Assembly (NCBI RefSeq): GCF_035582795.1
Contig: NC_134368.1
Coordinates: 3,037,501 to 3,101,500 of the forward strand
DNA: 64,000 nucleotides
Origin: Mycteria americana
Lineage: Eukaryota > Chordata > Aves > Ciconiiformes > Ciconiidae
Direction of reading: 5' to 3'
The notes below the pieces were generated by a model. The model searched no databases. It saw only the letters and a list, made by a program, of their open reading frames with translations, and was not told the origin of the DNA. The translations under genes and the position numbers were made by a program. Numbering within the stretch: position 1 is the stretch's first letter; each line of letters starts with the position of its first letter. Below are positions 34,925 to 47,509 of this stretch, in pieces.

Positions 34925-37514
34925 GGAGAGGTGAGCGTGTGGTCATCCCTTCCTCCTCCTCATCAGTCTGCCAATTTATTTGATTTTATACAATCAGCAT
35001 CGTCGACAACCAGCTCATTCTTGGTCCTGGCCACCTTTCCACCCCACAGCTTGGTTGTTGTCTCTCCAGCTCTCTGCGGATGGGGTCGGAGCCATGGATG
35101 ATTCCCCTGCAAAAGGTGAAGGAGAGAGTTGAGCCAAGAAATGAGAGCTGCAAAGAAAATGCTTTTGCCTGCCGCAGCCAAGAGGGGAAAGACTTTTGAT
35201 GGATGAGCTGTCAGGAGGTTTCCTGAAGCCCTGACTCACACTGGGGGGCTCCTGACGGGATACGTCAAGCGATGTGGAGTTCAGACTGCCTCCAGGGTTG
35301 CTCAGGACCTGAAGGGCAGCCCACCTGGTTCAGACTGAAGAAACCAGAGCACCAGTAAGAAGGTGGTTGGTTTTGTTCACTGGAGAGGATCCTGGAGCAC
35401 CTCTGGGGTGGACCAAGTAACCTTGCTACGAACTGGCTGGCGGGGATTATCCATCCTCTTGAAACCATGGCCAGCATGCAACCAGCACGCATCTCCGAGC
35501 TGTCACCTACCCCTCTTGCCCTCCTTTTTAGAGAAACATGTGTCATGTATTGATGGTGTTCAGGAAGAAACACGTGTGTTGCATTCTGTTTACGGCTGGC
35601 TTTCTTCGTGTCCCAACCCTAGCATCTCTGTTCACTGGTCCTGTAAAGTGTTTGGGGTAGGTACTTTTTTTGTCACATCCAAACAACCAGAGGCCAACGT
35701 TGTCCCACTCCAAGCTAACCTTTCTCCATGAAGGGTGAGTGTGTGAGCCCGCAGGCAGGACTCGATGTGAACCCAATGCAACCCATCCTCACGTGCTACC
35801 TGTGCATCCACCGGTCTTGCAGAGAGGCAGAGGGTCTTTGGTCAGGGGATTTCATTAGTTTTCCTAGGACGAAATAGGATATAAAAGGTTTGCTAGATAC
35901 CACCCTGGGGACATAAATATCCAGCCAATTTGTGGAAAGGCCAAGTCATGAATCATGTCATGGGTAGGGCGTGGATTGCTACGGTTCCCTCCTTGAAGAG
36001 CTGGCAGAGGCAATCGCTTGTGTCCAGGTTAGTACATGAAGAACATTGAGTCCTGCCAAGTCCTATTTACTCAGCTGAGAGGTCGTTTAAGCAAAGGCTG
36101 GTGAAATGACCCATTCTACTGAGCTGCAGCCAGAGCCCAGCTGGAGGGTGAGGACAAATGTCTCTCTGGTCTCCCGGGGCACAGGGAGGCAGATGCGGGA
36201 CCTTGTGCTACCTGAGCATTTGCATGTCTTCCCTCGAGGAGGTGAGCTGAGGACTCCCAGTGCCTTCCTGGGGGGCTGAACCCCTCGCTAGATCAAGCCA
36301 AGAAAGAAGATGGTAAGGAAGAGTGAGAAAGTTTCCCAGGATAAATGCTTACCCAGGCTGACCGCCACGGAAGGCACAGGAATAGCTCCAGATTCTCCCT
36401 GAGTATTTAGGCCTGGGCTTTGCAGCAGCCCATTTATTCCTTGGTTTGTGCTCCTCCAAGGCACATCATTAGTTCCTTAGCGTTTGGATCCATAGAAAGG
36501 CTTAGCAGCAGCTGAAGCAGCAAAGTCCAGAGCTTTTTATTCCCATTCTCTGCAGAACACCTTCTGTTGTTTATTGCTTCAGATTTTGCTGAGAAACTGC
36601 AGCAACTTTCTCGGGTTTTGGTCCAATGTGAAACCACTCTTGTTTTCAACTGAACACCTGTGGATGTGTAAGACATGCACAGAAATCCTCCTGGCTGCAT
36701 CCTGTCCAAAGTTCTGCTCCTCGGGGTCCTCGGGGCTGTAGCACCTGGTTATCCTAATCCAGGGCTGTGCAAAGGAACACGCCACGAGCCAAGTCTTGTG
36801 TGCAGGGTGCCAGGTCACATCCTGAACTGACACTTGCATGTGAGATCTTCACTGCCAAGAGGCTCACCCAGCTCAGAAAAGCAGGCAGGGAGGTAGCGCT
36901 ACAGGCAGGAAAGTCCCTTACCTCCCTTCAAAGTGCCATAGCCATGCACTGAGTCGCCGTGAACGTCTCCCCTTTATCCAGGTGTCCTCTGAGAGACCGT
37001 GGAGCTATCTGTGCACCAAGTGACACAACTACTAGCTGCAGCTCTGCAAAACTTGTGTCCTCGGAGCCACAGGTGAGAAAGGGATTAAGCCCTGATACTC
37101 AGCCCTTCAAAGGCAAGGAACTACCTCGACATCATGAGGTCATGCTGTGAATTGCCTTCTTCTGCCGCTTTCCTTTCAAGTCCTGTAGTCATGCCCTGCT
37201 CTTCTACACAGCTGGCCCCGGCAAGCCTGTCCCCACCAGCCTTTAATCTTGCACGGGCCGAGTCTCTGTGTAGGATGGGCATGCAAGTGTCAGCTGCTTT
37301 CCAGGAGTGCCCGCTCCTGCGGTCTCTCATGGCCCCACTCCTGTGTCTCTTATAACTCACCGGTGGTGGTGTTGAAATGCCACTTTGCCATTTCCTTGGC
37401 TGATTGACAGCCAGCAGAAACAGACTTCTTCTAGGTGGTCAGGATGACTGGCAAGCCCACTTCAGCTCTCCCTTAGGACTGGTATGCTGTGAAAAATAGA
37501 TGTGGAGAATTCTA

Positions 37515-37700
37515 CTCACAGACTAGAGGGGATGGTGGAGACCTCCAGAGGTTACCTAGTCCATTACCATGTCCCACAGCAGGACCAATGGTCTGTTTAC
37601 ACTTTCTGGAGGATTTATCTGAAATTATTTTTAACAATTTCAATGAGAGACATCATCATCTCCCCTGGATTTATATCTTGCTTTAAAGACTCCTTAGGAT
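37515..37700 (-). mobile_element. Old CR1-like fragment in GFRA4 3' region
   Basis: CAGAGGTTACCTAGTCCATT followed by GCAGGACCAATGGTC resembles the reverse-strand 3' end of an ancient CR1 family. It is diverged and truncated. Confidence 0.45.
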
Positions 37701-37856
37701 GTTAGTTTCCGCTAAGCATCACAGGCCAACAAGACCCTCAGTTCCCATTGCGGTGTCTTCTCAAGTCTTCAGTTTTGGAAGGATGGCAGACCAACAGCTA
37801 AAAGGGCCCTGAGGCTGTGGAAGGGGACAGCCAACTACCATGGATCATATCACAGA

Positions 37857-37990
37857 GGCATTGCATGAGAAGCTCAAAAAACCTTCTCATTGCATGAGAA
37901 GAAACCTCATTGCATGGGAAGAAAATTGCATTCTCATTGCATTCTCATTGCATGAGAAGAAAAAACCTTCTCATTGCATGAGAAGCTCAA
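37857..37990. repeat. Minisatellite of palindromic units (CTTCTCAT-TGC-ATGAGAAG)
   Basis: About five imperfect copies of TTGCATGAGAAG/CTTCTCATTGC occur in 134 bases. Two copies (37883-37901 and 37967-37985) are perfect inverted repeats with 8-base arms and a 3-base loop. No other part of the window contains this unit as far as I can see. Confidence 0.9.
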
Positions 37991-39005
37991 AGATGGTCTA
38001 CCGGCTTCCCTGCAAAAACTGCAGTGAGTTAGTGCAAATGGGTGTCTGCTAGAGGGGTTTCCTCCCCGTGCCCTTGATTGAGGGACCTCAAAAGCATCAG
38101 CAGAGTTGAGGTTGCAGGTCTCAAAATGCACTCCCTGTCCTCAGCCTTCGTCCTGTGCTGTGAGTTTGGATACAGCAGCCTTCAAGCACTGTCCCAGGTC
38201 AGGTCCTGCACCCCGAGGGGTTCCCCGCAGTCTCGGGATGCTTCAAAATGAAGGAAGGCACAGAGCAATGAGCTCCGCGGCCAGCAGGAAAGAGCCAGGG
38301 GGTTAGGGTGGGCAGTCGTATTACACGGAATTAAAAAAAAAATAATAATCCCCAAACCAGCATGACTTTTTCCTGATCATTTCACCCTTTTTGCCGATAT
38401 TTAATGTCAATTCTCCCTCCAAGCCTGTTCACGAATCAAACTCTGCAAAAAAAGGATGGTTTTTGAGCAGTCCTTGTGGAGGAAGGAAACCCCATTATAT
38501 CCCTCCTCACCCACAAACACATGCGTGCACAGGCCATTTCTTTTCCCTTGTGAAAAGTCAGTAAGTTTTTTTGATGAAATTTCATCTCTGTTGAACTCTG
38601 TGAAGTGAACCACAGATCTTCATTTTTAAGTCTCTTGACTAACCACCAAAGTCATAGCAGCTGCTTGTAAAGGCAAAGGACTGAGCGAGCCAAGAGAGAG
38701 AAAGGGAGACAATTTTTTTTAGGAATTACTCCATACCTGGGGACTTTCATAAGCACAAAGAAGAGTCATAAGGAAAAAAAAGAAAAAAAGAACCAGCCAA
38801 ACTTTCTGTAGCCACCGAACTCTATTTTTTTGGCTGCTCAGCACCGTTCCCAGTGGTTTGGCAGTCCTGAAAGCCCGTGAAATATTGTGTATGTACAAAT
38901 ACCACATCGTTGCCAAAGTAAGAGCGTGAGCAGAGAAGGAGACACCGCGGCGGGGAGCCGGTGCTGCAGCAATAACCCCAGAGGCAGCAGGGTGATGCTA
39001 AAGGC

Positions 39006-39039
39006 TGCGTGCGTACGTGTGCCTGCACGCGCGCGCGTA
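39006..39039. other. Alternating purine-pyrimidine (Z-DNA-prone) tract
   Basis: Two blocks of strict pyrimidine-purine alternation (39006-39022 and 39024-39039), including five consecutive CG steps, lie about 90 bases before the candidate GFRA4 poly(A) signal. Confidence 0.7.
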
Positions 39040-39127
39040 GGGGAGGATGGTTGATGTCTGCCCATACTGCTGGGGTATAACCTGTACTTATCTCTTCTGT
39101 ACATGTCAATATTCAAACATATCCATA

Positions 39128-39133
39128 AATAAA
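39128..39133 (+). terminator. GFRA4: Candidate GFRA4 poly(A) signal (AATAAA)
   Basis: The canonical hexamer AATAAA is followed within 10-20 bases by CACACACGCA as a possible cleavage region and then by a T/G-containing stretch (CTCCTGTCTGTGAGG). It is the first AATAAA downstream of the GFRA4 stop codon that I found. Confidence 0.45.
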
Positions 39134-39159
39134 GCACACACGCATTTTCCTGACCCCCT

Positions 39160-42100
39160 TGCTCCTGTCTGTGAGGCCAGGCTGTCCGTGCCCGCACGTC
39201 CAGGCTGGTGCATCCGCCGAGCTCGCTGGTCCCACGCCGGAAAGGCAGCTGGAAGAAATGGGGGGGATGTTTTGGGGAGGGGTGGCAGAGCGGCGGGGCT
39301 CAGACGCCCTGTGCTTGGCTGGAAAGGCAGCTCTGATCTGCTGCCTCCCAGCAAGGAGGGGCAGCAGGTGAAAAACCAGCTCTGCTGAGACGGAGAAACT
39401 TCAGTGCCACCCGGGAAGGGGACACGGACCCACGCGAGTCCTGGGGCTGACGGTGCTGCACGCGGGGGTGACGCATGCAAAGCTTTGGGAACAATTTGGG
39501 GAAGATTGAGCTCAAAGCTGGTGCCAGCGCAGGAGGAGGGAGGCATTGCAAGATGTAGCAGGGACGGGAATGATTGCACCCGCGATTAGTGGCATGTTGA
39601 GCCCCTAATGCCGAGATGTCACCGCGTAACCCAGGGAGGGGGGGTGGAAATAACTGGGGGCGGCCGGTGCCGCACCATCCCGCAGGGCACAGGAGGAGGG
39701 GAGATGGAGGAGGAGGGAGGGTGGTGGTTCATGCCGGCCAGGGAGACTTCTGTTCATGCCACGAACATCTGTGAGTTATTTTTGGCAACTTAAAAAAAAA
39801 AAAAAAAAAAAAATCACAGGAAAATTGATTAGAGGCAAATTGAACGTTTTCTTGCCAATTTTGGGTGGAAAAAAAAAATCTAGAAAACAAATGTATATAA
39901 AATTTATATAAAAATAGCGTGTGAAATTCAGGTCGGTTCCTAAACAAAGTGAGTTCAAGGTCGAACCCAGAAATACTGCACTTTTTCCTCCCAAAACTCA
40001 TGTTTGTCTTCATGCATGCATGAAGCAGCTGAGGATGCGGAGGGGGAGCAAAGCCTGAGGGTCACGGCCAGGCTCGGGACTCTCGTCAAAGCCATTTCCT
40101 TCCCCACAACACGCGGGCTGTTTTGGCGGCTGGGGTTTTTGCCGACACAAAGAAAATTTCCCGGGAAAGTTCCAGCTGGTTGAACCTGAAATGTGCTGTG
40201 AAAATGTTGCAGGGTTGATGTATTTTCCCTGCTTCTTGGCAGGCGGCCGCTCGCCCAAGGTCAGCACCCAAAAATCTGCTCAGGGACAGCCCAGGGCCCG
40301 ACAGCGACGGGGGGTGCCAGCAGCTGATGGGTTTCAGGGGGGACCTGGCCTTGAAGGAGACCTCGGGGCTCCCATGGTCGCAGGGTCTGTCCTTGCTCCT
40401 GCGGGCTACGCACCGGGACGGTGTGTGCTGCTTTGATCGATATGGGGTGAAGCACGGGGCTGGTTGGGGCATCCCTGCTCTGGGTCATAGCAACTGGCTT
40501 CAAGCAAGCCTTGGAAATCACCCTAAATTTAGGGTGAAGAGATTTTGGAGGAGGAACACCACTAATGGCTAGAGGGGGCTTTGCCTGACCCTCACTTCTA
40601 GCACATTGCCGGGTCTGGGAATGGTTTTTTGGGGCACAGGCTGTGCCTGCGACAAAACTGAGCCCCACTCCCTCCTCTGCCCAGGGACACCAGACAGGGA
40701 CGAACGCTGAAGCAAGAGCAGGTGACGTGACTTTCCCCAATTCCCGGCGAAAAGGTCCTACAACTTCTGGAGCGCCCAGGGCAGAGAGGAGCCCGGGGCA
40801 TCTCTGGAGGTTTGGAGGAGAGACCTGCAGGCAGGACCCGATGGGGACCAACGAACCCGTCGTGCTGTGACTGCAGATGCAGCACGAGCGAAATCCTGCA
40901 GCTGATGTACAACTGCTGCGAGGGGACGTTTAAAGCAGAAACAACAATTTACCATCCGTTATCTCCATGCAAACGGTGCTAATGTGCTGATAGGGGTGGA
41001 GGCATCTCGCTTCGCTTATTAAAATGTTGTCTTTCCACGCCGAGTGCGGAAACGGCGGATGTTAGCCAAAGGGAAGCGCTGCAGAATTAGCTCTGACATG
41101 AAAAATGTTCAAAGCAGCTTTTTTTTTTTTTTTTTTCTTTTTTCCTCCTAAGGAGAAGTGGAAACGATTTCTGGTGGGAGCAGGGATCCCAGGGAACGTG
41201 TCAATGGAAATACTGCCAGTCACGCTGTCGGAGGCACGTCGTGGCTGCAGACTGGAAAGCAGACCCGATAAATCAGTCAGCGAGCTGCTGGTGGGACGGC
41301 TGGGGAAAGGCGGACACCGGAGTTACCTCCATGCTTTCATTCCTTGTCATGACGATGCTCTGTGATCAGCTGTCACAATCCACACCTCCCCGCTAAACCT
41401 CTGCTTCCAAACTAAATTCAGGGGCCGGCGTGGGGATCAGGAGGGATTAAATCCCACCCTCCCCATGGCATCGCTGGTCACTGCCGGTGGGGTGAGATCA
41501 GAACCAGCCCCGGTCCTGCAGGCTGTGGGCTCATGGAGCTGTGCCCTGGGCTCCTTGCCAGGGCAATAAAGAGGAGCAGGTTGTTATCCTCCCGGTTAGA
41601 GCCAGAGTGGCCAGAAGCACTTTTGGCAGTGTTTTTTGGCTCCGTTCCCTGCAGATGCAGCTTCTGGGAGATGCACGAGAAGGTCTGAGTGGGGACCCAG
41701 GAACACGGAGAAGCAGAGGGGGAAGGGAAGGTCTGATCATGCATCTCAAGGTCAGATCCTGTTCTTTTGTTCGGGGGCAGATCTTGCATCCCCTAAGACG
41801 TCCCTAGTGCAGAGGCTGTCAGAGTCACCGAGGAGAAAACAGCCCTCCGAGGGCATCGTGGACCTGACCTCAGCGTTGGCCGTAGGGTGATGATTGGTGG
41901 CCCAGAATCATGCGACCGAGGGTGTTGGGGCTACCTGTTTTGCAGACACAGTTTGGGGAGGTGTTGCTGTTCCCGGCCACCCCTGCAATGGGGAACACTG
42001 GGATCTCAGCCCACCTCCAACTGACGGTGACGCCTGCGTCCCGAAGCACTGCCACCAGCCCGTAAACTCATCAGCAGGTCCCATCGGTCACCTTATTAAA

Positions 42101-43945
42101 AGATCCCCCCACCTACTTTACCTTATGCCTCTGAATATGTCTCCGAGTTTTCATTCTGCCACTCGATCCCCTGCTTTGTTGCTACTTAATTAGGTCAGAA
42201 ACCAAAACCCTCAAGGAGAAACACAAAAACGTCTGCAAATTGTTTTTTTTTCCAAAATAGTAAGCTGTGCTAGCTGTTGAGCTCTGGCTCATTTGTACAC
42301 CTCTCTTTCCTCTCCTCTTCCCATTAACGGGGAAAAAAAGCAAGCATTTGTGCTTCCACCATACCAAGAGACGATTTTACTACAAGCCAGTGATGTGTAA
42401 CCCATCCGACAGTTGCCCCAAACCCCACCTTTTACTTGGGTAAGGAGAACCAACACCCAATCCAGCCCAAAGTCCAGGCTTTCTCTAGGGCGGCTGAGTG
42501 AAATTGGTTGCTTTGTAAAAAGACTTAAAATTGGTAAAAAGACTTAAAATTGCTTCCTTACCCAACTGCGTTCATTAATGACAGGCGACACAGCAAAGAG
42601 CGTCATCCTGGATGTACGCAGAGCCTTGGCGAGCCCCCACGCTCTCTTCCATTCCTTCCCTGCAAACCTCTTTTCTTCGCTACAACAAGAGAAGAAAAAG
42701 CAGAGCAGGGATGAAATATGGCCCCATACCTCTACGTTTTGTCCTGCTGTCCTAAATGAGCTTAAACTAGCTTTAAAACCCCTGCCCCCTGCCCACTTCA
42801 TTTCAAGTCTGGACACACCACGCTGTGCTTTCAGACTGGCACGCTCCGCTCAGCTCGGCAGCAATTTCTGAGAACTGGGCTTTGGCATCCAAGTTTAATG
42901 CCATGGGACGAAGCAGCACAACGGTCTTAGGAGACGGCGGTGACTGAAACCTTCATGGCTCATAAATGTCAGGTTCAACTCTGCTTCATCTCAGCAGTGC
43001 TTAATTTCAAAGCTGAAGAGCGACATAAAAATAAATGGAGAACAACAGATTGCGTCTTGGCAGGAATCCGTTTCTGGATGCCGCGTGTGCGGGCTTCCAA
43101 GGGGTGGGAGAGGAGAGGTCACCTCCGACTTTGCTCTCCTAGCTTTTGTGTGCGTCTGAAACACCAGCCGGCACCAACATTTGATAAGTTGCAAAATTAT
43201 TAGCAAAACTCCTTGGATGATACAGTCTCCAGGGATGTCAGGTTTTTCTCTTCTGGTTCAAAGGAAGGAGCGGTTAAGTGGAAAAATTAGCAGTGAGAGT
43301 AACAAAGGGAAGAGGCCGAGATTTTCTCGTTCTGTTGGGCTTATTTAAACCCTGAATGCAGAAGCCCTGAGCTTTGGGACAGCAATACAGTCGCCAAACC
43401 AAATAAAGACCAGCTCTGTCACGACAGCAAGGACTCACGACCCCAGCGCTGAGGTTGGAGCAAATAAATTCCCTCTCCAGCCCTGATCATCCCAGGTGAC
43501 CTGCACGGAGGACGAGCCCCTTCTTCTCTACGATGAAGACTTCGACATCTCTTTAGGATGCTCCTCCTTCCCACCACCCTTCAGAGACAGCCGGGGAGAA
43601 GATCAGGGACAAGAGCTTCCCTAAGGCACCTTAGGGAAGACGTAGGCGAGGGTGCTGGTTTTGGGGGATTGCAAGGCAGCGTGCGGGCGCAGCAGCCTAC
43701 CCCGGGCTTTGGTGGAGGACAGGTCTTCTCCTTCCTCCTCCCAAATTCGGTACCCGGCACAGGGTGAGCACAGCCTGCTCAGGGAGACACGAGCCCCTGG
43801 AGATCCACCACCACGGGGGTAGAAACTCGCCCTCACCCCAGCCAGGAGTCCTTAACACCACCTTGAGTTACATCTTCCCCCTATTTTAAGAAAGGAAAAA
43901 GGGAAGAAGAAAAAGCAGGGGGGGGAAATTTTAACCAGATCATCT
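39160..43945. other. GC-rich intergenic region between GFRA4 and ATRN
   Basis: The region is GC-richer than the rest of the window, with many long but featureless open frames on both strands (for example 39106-39579 and 40261-40851, - strand). None shows a recognisable domain, and such frames are expected by chance at this composition. It contains poly-A and poly-T runs (39792, 41120) and a 19-bp tandem duplication. Confidence 0.55.
42515..42552. repeat. 19-bp perfect tandem duplication
   Basis: Two identical adjacent copies of GTAAAAAGACTTAAAATTG lie in the intergenic region between GFRA4 and ATRN. Being identical, the duplication is probably recent. Confidence 0.92.
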
Positions 43946-43949
43946 ACTT

Positions 43950-43955
43950 TTTATT
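43950..43955 (-). terminator. ATRN: Candidate distal ATRN poly(A) signal
   Basis: AATAAA on the - strand lies at the point where the AT-rich block gives way to GC-rich sequence. It would be the most distal of several possible signals for ATRN. Confidence 0.3.
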
Positions 43956-44699
43956 TCAGAGGAAAGATTTGCATTATTTACTTTTATTTATATACATGTA
44001 CTTCACATTTGTATTTAAAATGCACAGATCTCCCAATAATTTTCTCGTTCCTGCTTTAAATTAGCTGTTATTTTACAATACAAAAAATTATACCAAAAAC
44101 TGCAGTCCTAAATGTGTGTATGTATAACACCCACAATCCCCCAGCAATGAAATAGTTTACAATACTTGCTCATATTTACATATGAATGCAATAAATGCTA
44201 AATTATACATATTAACAAACTAAGCTCAAGTCTGAACACAGATAAGAATCGTAAATAATTACAGAACAAAGAAAAAAAAAAATCCGGAATACAATTAATT
44301 CAAGGATCCTAGTGTAAAGAACATTTATTGTGCACAAATTTCAGAGTAATAGAAAACTCTATTTTTATTTTCTTTTTGCTTTAAAAAAAAAAAAATTAAT
44401 GGACTGACATATGTTACACTCCTCCACATTTTTTTTTTTTTTTTTTCCTTCTTTCTTCTGGTGAGGTTTGTGGAGTCAATGATAAATGTAGAGGAAATGC
44501 CTAAAGAACTATAGTACCTGGAAGACACACACAAATAGTCCATATGTAGTGTTAGAATGAAGTAATAAACTGAACAAAACCTGCCCTGATGCAGAAGCAG
44601 AAAAACCCAGCATATACACGTTATTGTGGTACTCCTAGCACGGGAAACTAAACTAATTTAAGCAGCTATCAACGGAAAGAGGGGGAATTTGACTACAGG

Positions 44700-45210
44700 T
44701 GCCAACAACACGTCCGAAAATGAGCGACGCCCGCCCGCCCCTGCCTTCCCTCTGCTCCCGCGTCCCCAGGCGCCGGCGCGTCCGTCTTCCAGGGCACCCT
44801 TCCATTTAAGACACGCGCAACTCCCTCTCCCAACCCGCTCTTGCCGCTTGGCTCGGGAGGCTGCGAAAACCCAACGCCCCTGCCCTCCCCTTCCCCTGCG
44901 CTATTCCCAAATGAAGATAAAAAGAACACGGGAAAAGAAGAGACGTCCGCAGCTTACTCTAAGTTGGACGGATGAGTTTAAAAGTCGCTCCTGGCACGCA
45001 GGGTCCGCTCTTTGCTTTCTCGCGAGCTCGGTGCCGGCAAACGCCTGTTTGCAGGGAGGGGGGTTCTACAGGTTCAGAGATGCAGCCGATGCTCCGTCCC
45101 TAACTCAGGGTCTCGGGGAAAAGGAAAAGCAGCTGCTAACGTCGGGAGCAGTTCAGGACGGAGAATCGGCCTCAGCTTCGCGGCACTGGACTTTCAGCAG
45201 GTTACGGGAA
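44700..45210. promoter_or_regulatory. CpG-rich, GC-rich patch (CpG-island-like)
   Basis: Roughly 500 bases are GC-rich and dense in CpG (for example GAGCGACGCCCGCCCG and GCGCCGGCGCGTCCG), while the sequence on both sides is AT-rich. By eye there are about 35 CpG in under 400 bases. A 196-codon + strand frame (44689-45279) crosses it, but the composition makes that expected by chance and I do not call a gene. It could be a small CpG island or promoter, or only a compositional patch. Confidence 0.5.
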
Positions 45211-47301
45211 AAGCCTGAAGTTTTATTTCAGCTTCTTGAGCGAGGGTATTTCATCAAAAGCTCGTTTCAGCTTATTTAGGGCCAAGCAAGCTGAGCTGCC
45301 ATTTGAAAACCGTACTATAAACCCAGTGACTTATGTATTTTGGTAAACGTTTACCGCAGAGAAAATGACGTTTCTGAGCAATATTTAGCAAAACTACCCC
45401 TAAGGAAGCGTGTATCTGCCAACAGGGGAGGTCATGCTTTTACGGTACCATACCATCACATTTTGGTAAATTATACACTATGACTTTATGCTGATCACAG
45501 GCATTACCCCATCACGTATAGCTTTATTTTGGCAATTTCAATACAGCGCATTTGAAGCCTAGGGAGAGTGGCAATAACTCAAAAGTTGTGTCCCATAACT
45601 CTTCTTGTATTCAACATATTGACCCATACCATGGCAGGGTCTCCTGTCACTCACGCTACAACAGTCCAGAGAAAATTCTGGGTGAAAAAGAATGGAAAAC
45701 AATGAACCAAAAAACGTATGTTATTTGGAGATCCAACGGCACCGTTGCGTTCTAGAATAAAAGGGCTACAACATTTCTGATTTTTTATTAATTTTTTTTT
45801 AAAGGCTACTCTCCAAGAATAAAAATGTTCTGAGGGCTGAGACCTTGAATGCTGAATTTCAGCCAGTTATAAACGCCTGAAAATAGTGATTTTGAATGCA
45901 AATCACTGACACAATCTTAATGGTAGAGGCTTAAACTGCTGACTTAATCCTCCAAGTAATGACTACTTTAAGTACATTTATTACCTGTCTTCAAGCATTG
46001 GTTTTTTCCCCTTTCAAATGGAAGAGCCGTATTTTACTTTGCTTATACATTTAAGTGAAATGCATTTGAATACATAAAAGTCAAGTTATGCCTCCCTGCT
46101 TTATGCTGCAAGATATCACGAATATAATTTGATGTTTCTCTAAAGCTCTGGAAAGTTATCTAATACTCATCATATGAAGAAGTTATTAAGACAAAACTCA
46201 TACATCATTTAAAATGCATCAAAAATACATTCAATATTTTTCTGGTTTATATACACTTTAAATCTTTCAATGTCCTGCACACTACTGTATAGTTTATGTA
46301 CAAGTGCAAAATCGGTGTGTTATTTTTCATTTATTTACAGATTCTCCCATGAATTAAGGTTGCTCTTTTCCCCCCCTCACCTCCAAAAGAAATAAACCCA
46401 CAAATCCTTCACTTCCGATATTGGCCTGGTGATAAACCACCGGCAATTCTTCTTCCCCCCATCCATTCCCACCTTCGTCTCTATTTTACCTTTAAGTTGG
46501 GATGAAACTGTTTGCAGCAGAGATATGTATGAGAGTTCTCTTTTTCCCTCATCAGTATGGAGATAAGATGCAGAGCAGAGCTACATCCTAAAGGAGCTGT
46601 TTCATTTTATTTATATAAATAAGTCTCATTCCTCTATTTACATTTTTTGGTTCTGCTAAATCTCAAAAGTTTGATAATTTTTGCTCGTCTTTCCAATATC
46701 TGACAGCTAACTTTGTGGCTGCACTTCTGGGCACGCTCCACCATAAGCTTTGGAGAGCAGGCAACCCAGCTCTCTGGGGCGTAAAAAAACCCCCAAAACA
46801 TTTATGTCCTTTTTGTTAACGTAAAAATATATCACCCCTCCAGGCCTACTGTCTGAGAGCTGTTTCTGTTCAGGAAAACCTAAGCACCAACTTTAAGCAC
46901 CTGCTTAAGCGCTGTCCTGAATACGGAGGCTTGAGCACAAGAGCTTTCTCAATTTGGGTTGGGAGTTTTCCTCCCCAGAAAAGTGTCGGAGAAGCAAGAC
47001 GATGACACCTCTGAACACGAGGACGTGCATCACAACTGAAAACACGCAAAGTAATAACAGGGGAGGGATTTTAGTCCAGTATAATTTCTCTAGTTCAGGT
47101 TAGCCCTATACATATAGGGAGTTAGGAAATATTTTCAGGAGATGAATCTGTCTGAGGTAATCTGTGCATCAGTTAAAACTTAAATTGCCTAACCCCTTTC
47201 GTTCTAAAAGACATAGCTCACCCCTTTCCCTCCCATATTTCTTTCCCCCCAAATTTCTTTTCCCCAGAGGGCATTTAAATGTCTAGTTTAGAAACAGATG
47301 C

Positions 47302-47358
47302 ATTATATATATAAATATATATAATTATATAAATAAATATATATAAAAATATATAAAA
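47302..47358. repeat. AT-rich simple repeat in ATRN 3' region
   Basis: A 57-base run made only of A and T with TATATA and AATATATA units, inside the probable ATRN 3'UTR. Confidence 0.9.
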
Positions 47359-47503
47359 TGCATTTTTTCCCCCAATATTTTTTCTGCTGTTCTGTTGTAT
47401 TTGTTAAACGACACATTAAATCAGAATTATAATCCACCACGGTCTTTAAACCAGCAGGCTGTCCCCCATCACTGCTGTCCGGACACGCACAGCAATTCAC
47501 GTC

Positions 47504-47509
47504 TTTATT
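47504..47509 (-). terminator. ATRN: Candidate proximal ATRN poly(A) signal
   Basis: AATAAA on the - strand is followed by GACGTGAATTGCTGTGCGTG, a G/T-rich downstream element. Use of this site would give a 3'UTR of about 1.9 kb. Confidence 0.3.

Larger units (their letters stand above)
34815..39150 (+). other. GFRA4: Probable GFRA4 3'UTR
   Basis: After the stop I see no further splice donor with coding support, and the first canonical AATAAA on this strand is at 39128-39133. The sequence just before it (short T-rich, TGTACAT and CAATATTC runs) reads like a transcript end. If one exon covers this, the 3'UTR is about 4.3 kb. Shorter forms using weak signals, or a separate transcript, cannot be excluded. 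It contains a G-run tract near 34893, a CR1-like fossil near 37515 and a palindromic minisatellite near 37857. Confidence 0.45.

Noticed and set aside
39106-39579. 157-codon open frame on the - strand
   Set aside because: Low-complexity translation in GC-rich DNA, overlapping other frames of similar length on the + strand; probably chance.
40261-40851. 196-codon open frame on the - strand in the intergenic region
   Set aside because: Pro/Ser/Gly-rich translation without a domain, in GC-rich DNA where stops are rare. No splice or promoter support.
44689-45279. 196-codon + strand frame across the CpG-rich patch
   Set aside because: Composition-driven (Pro/Ala/Arg-rich), no recognised domain, and antisense to the probable ATRN 3'UTR.
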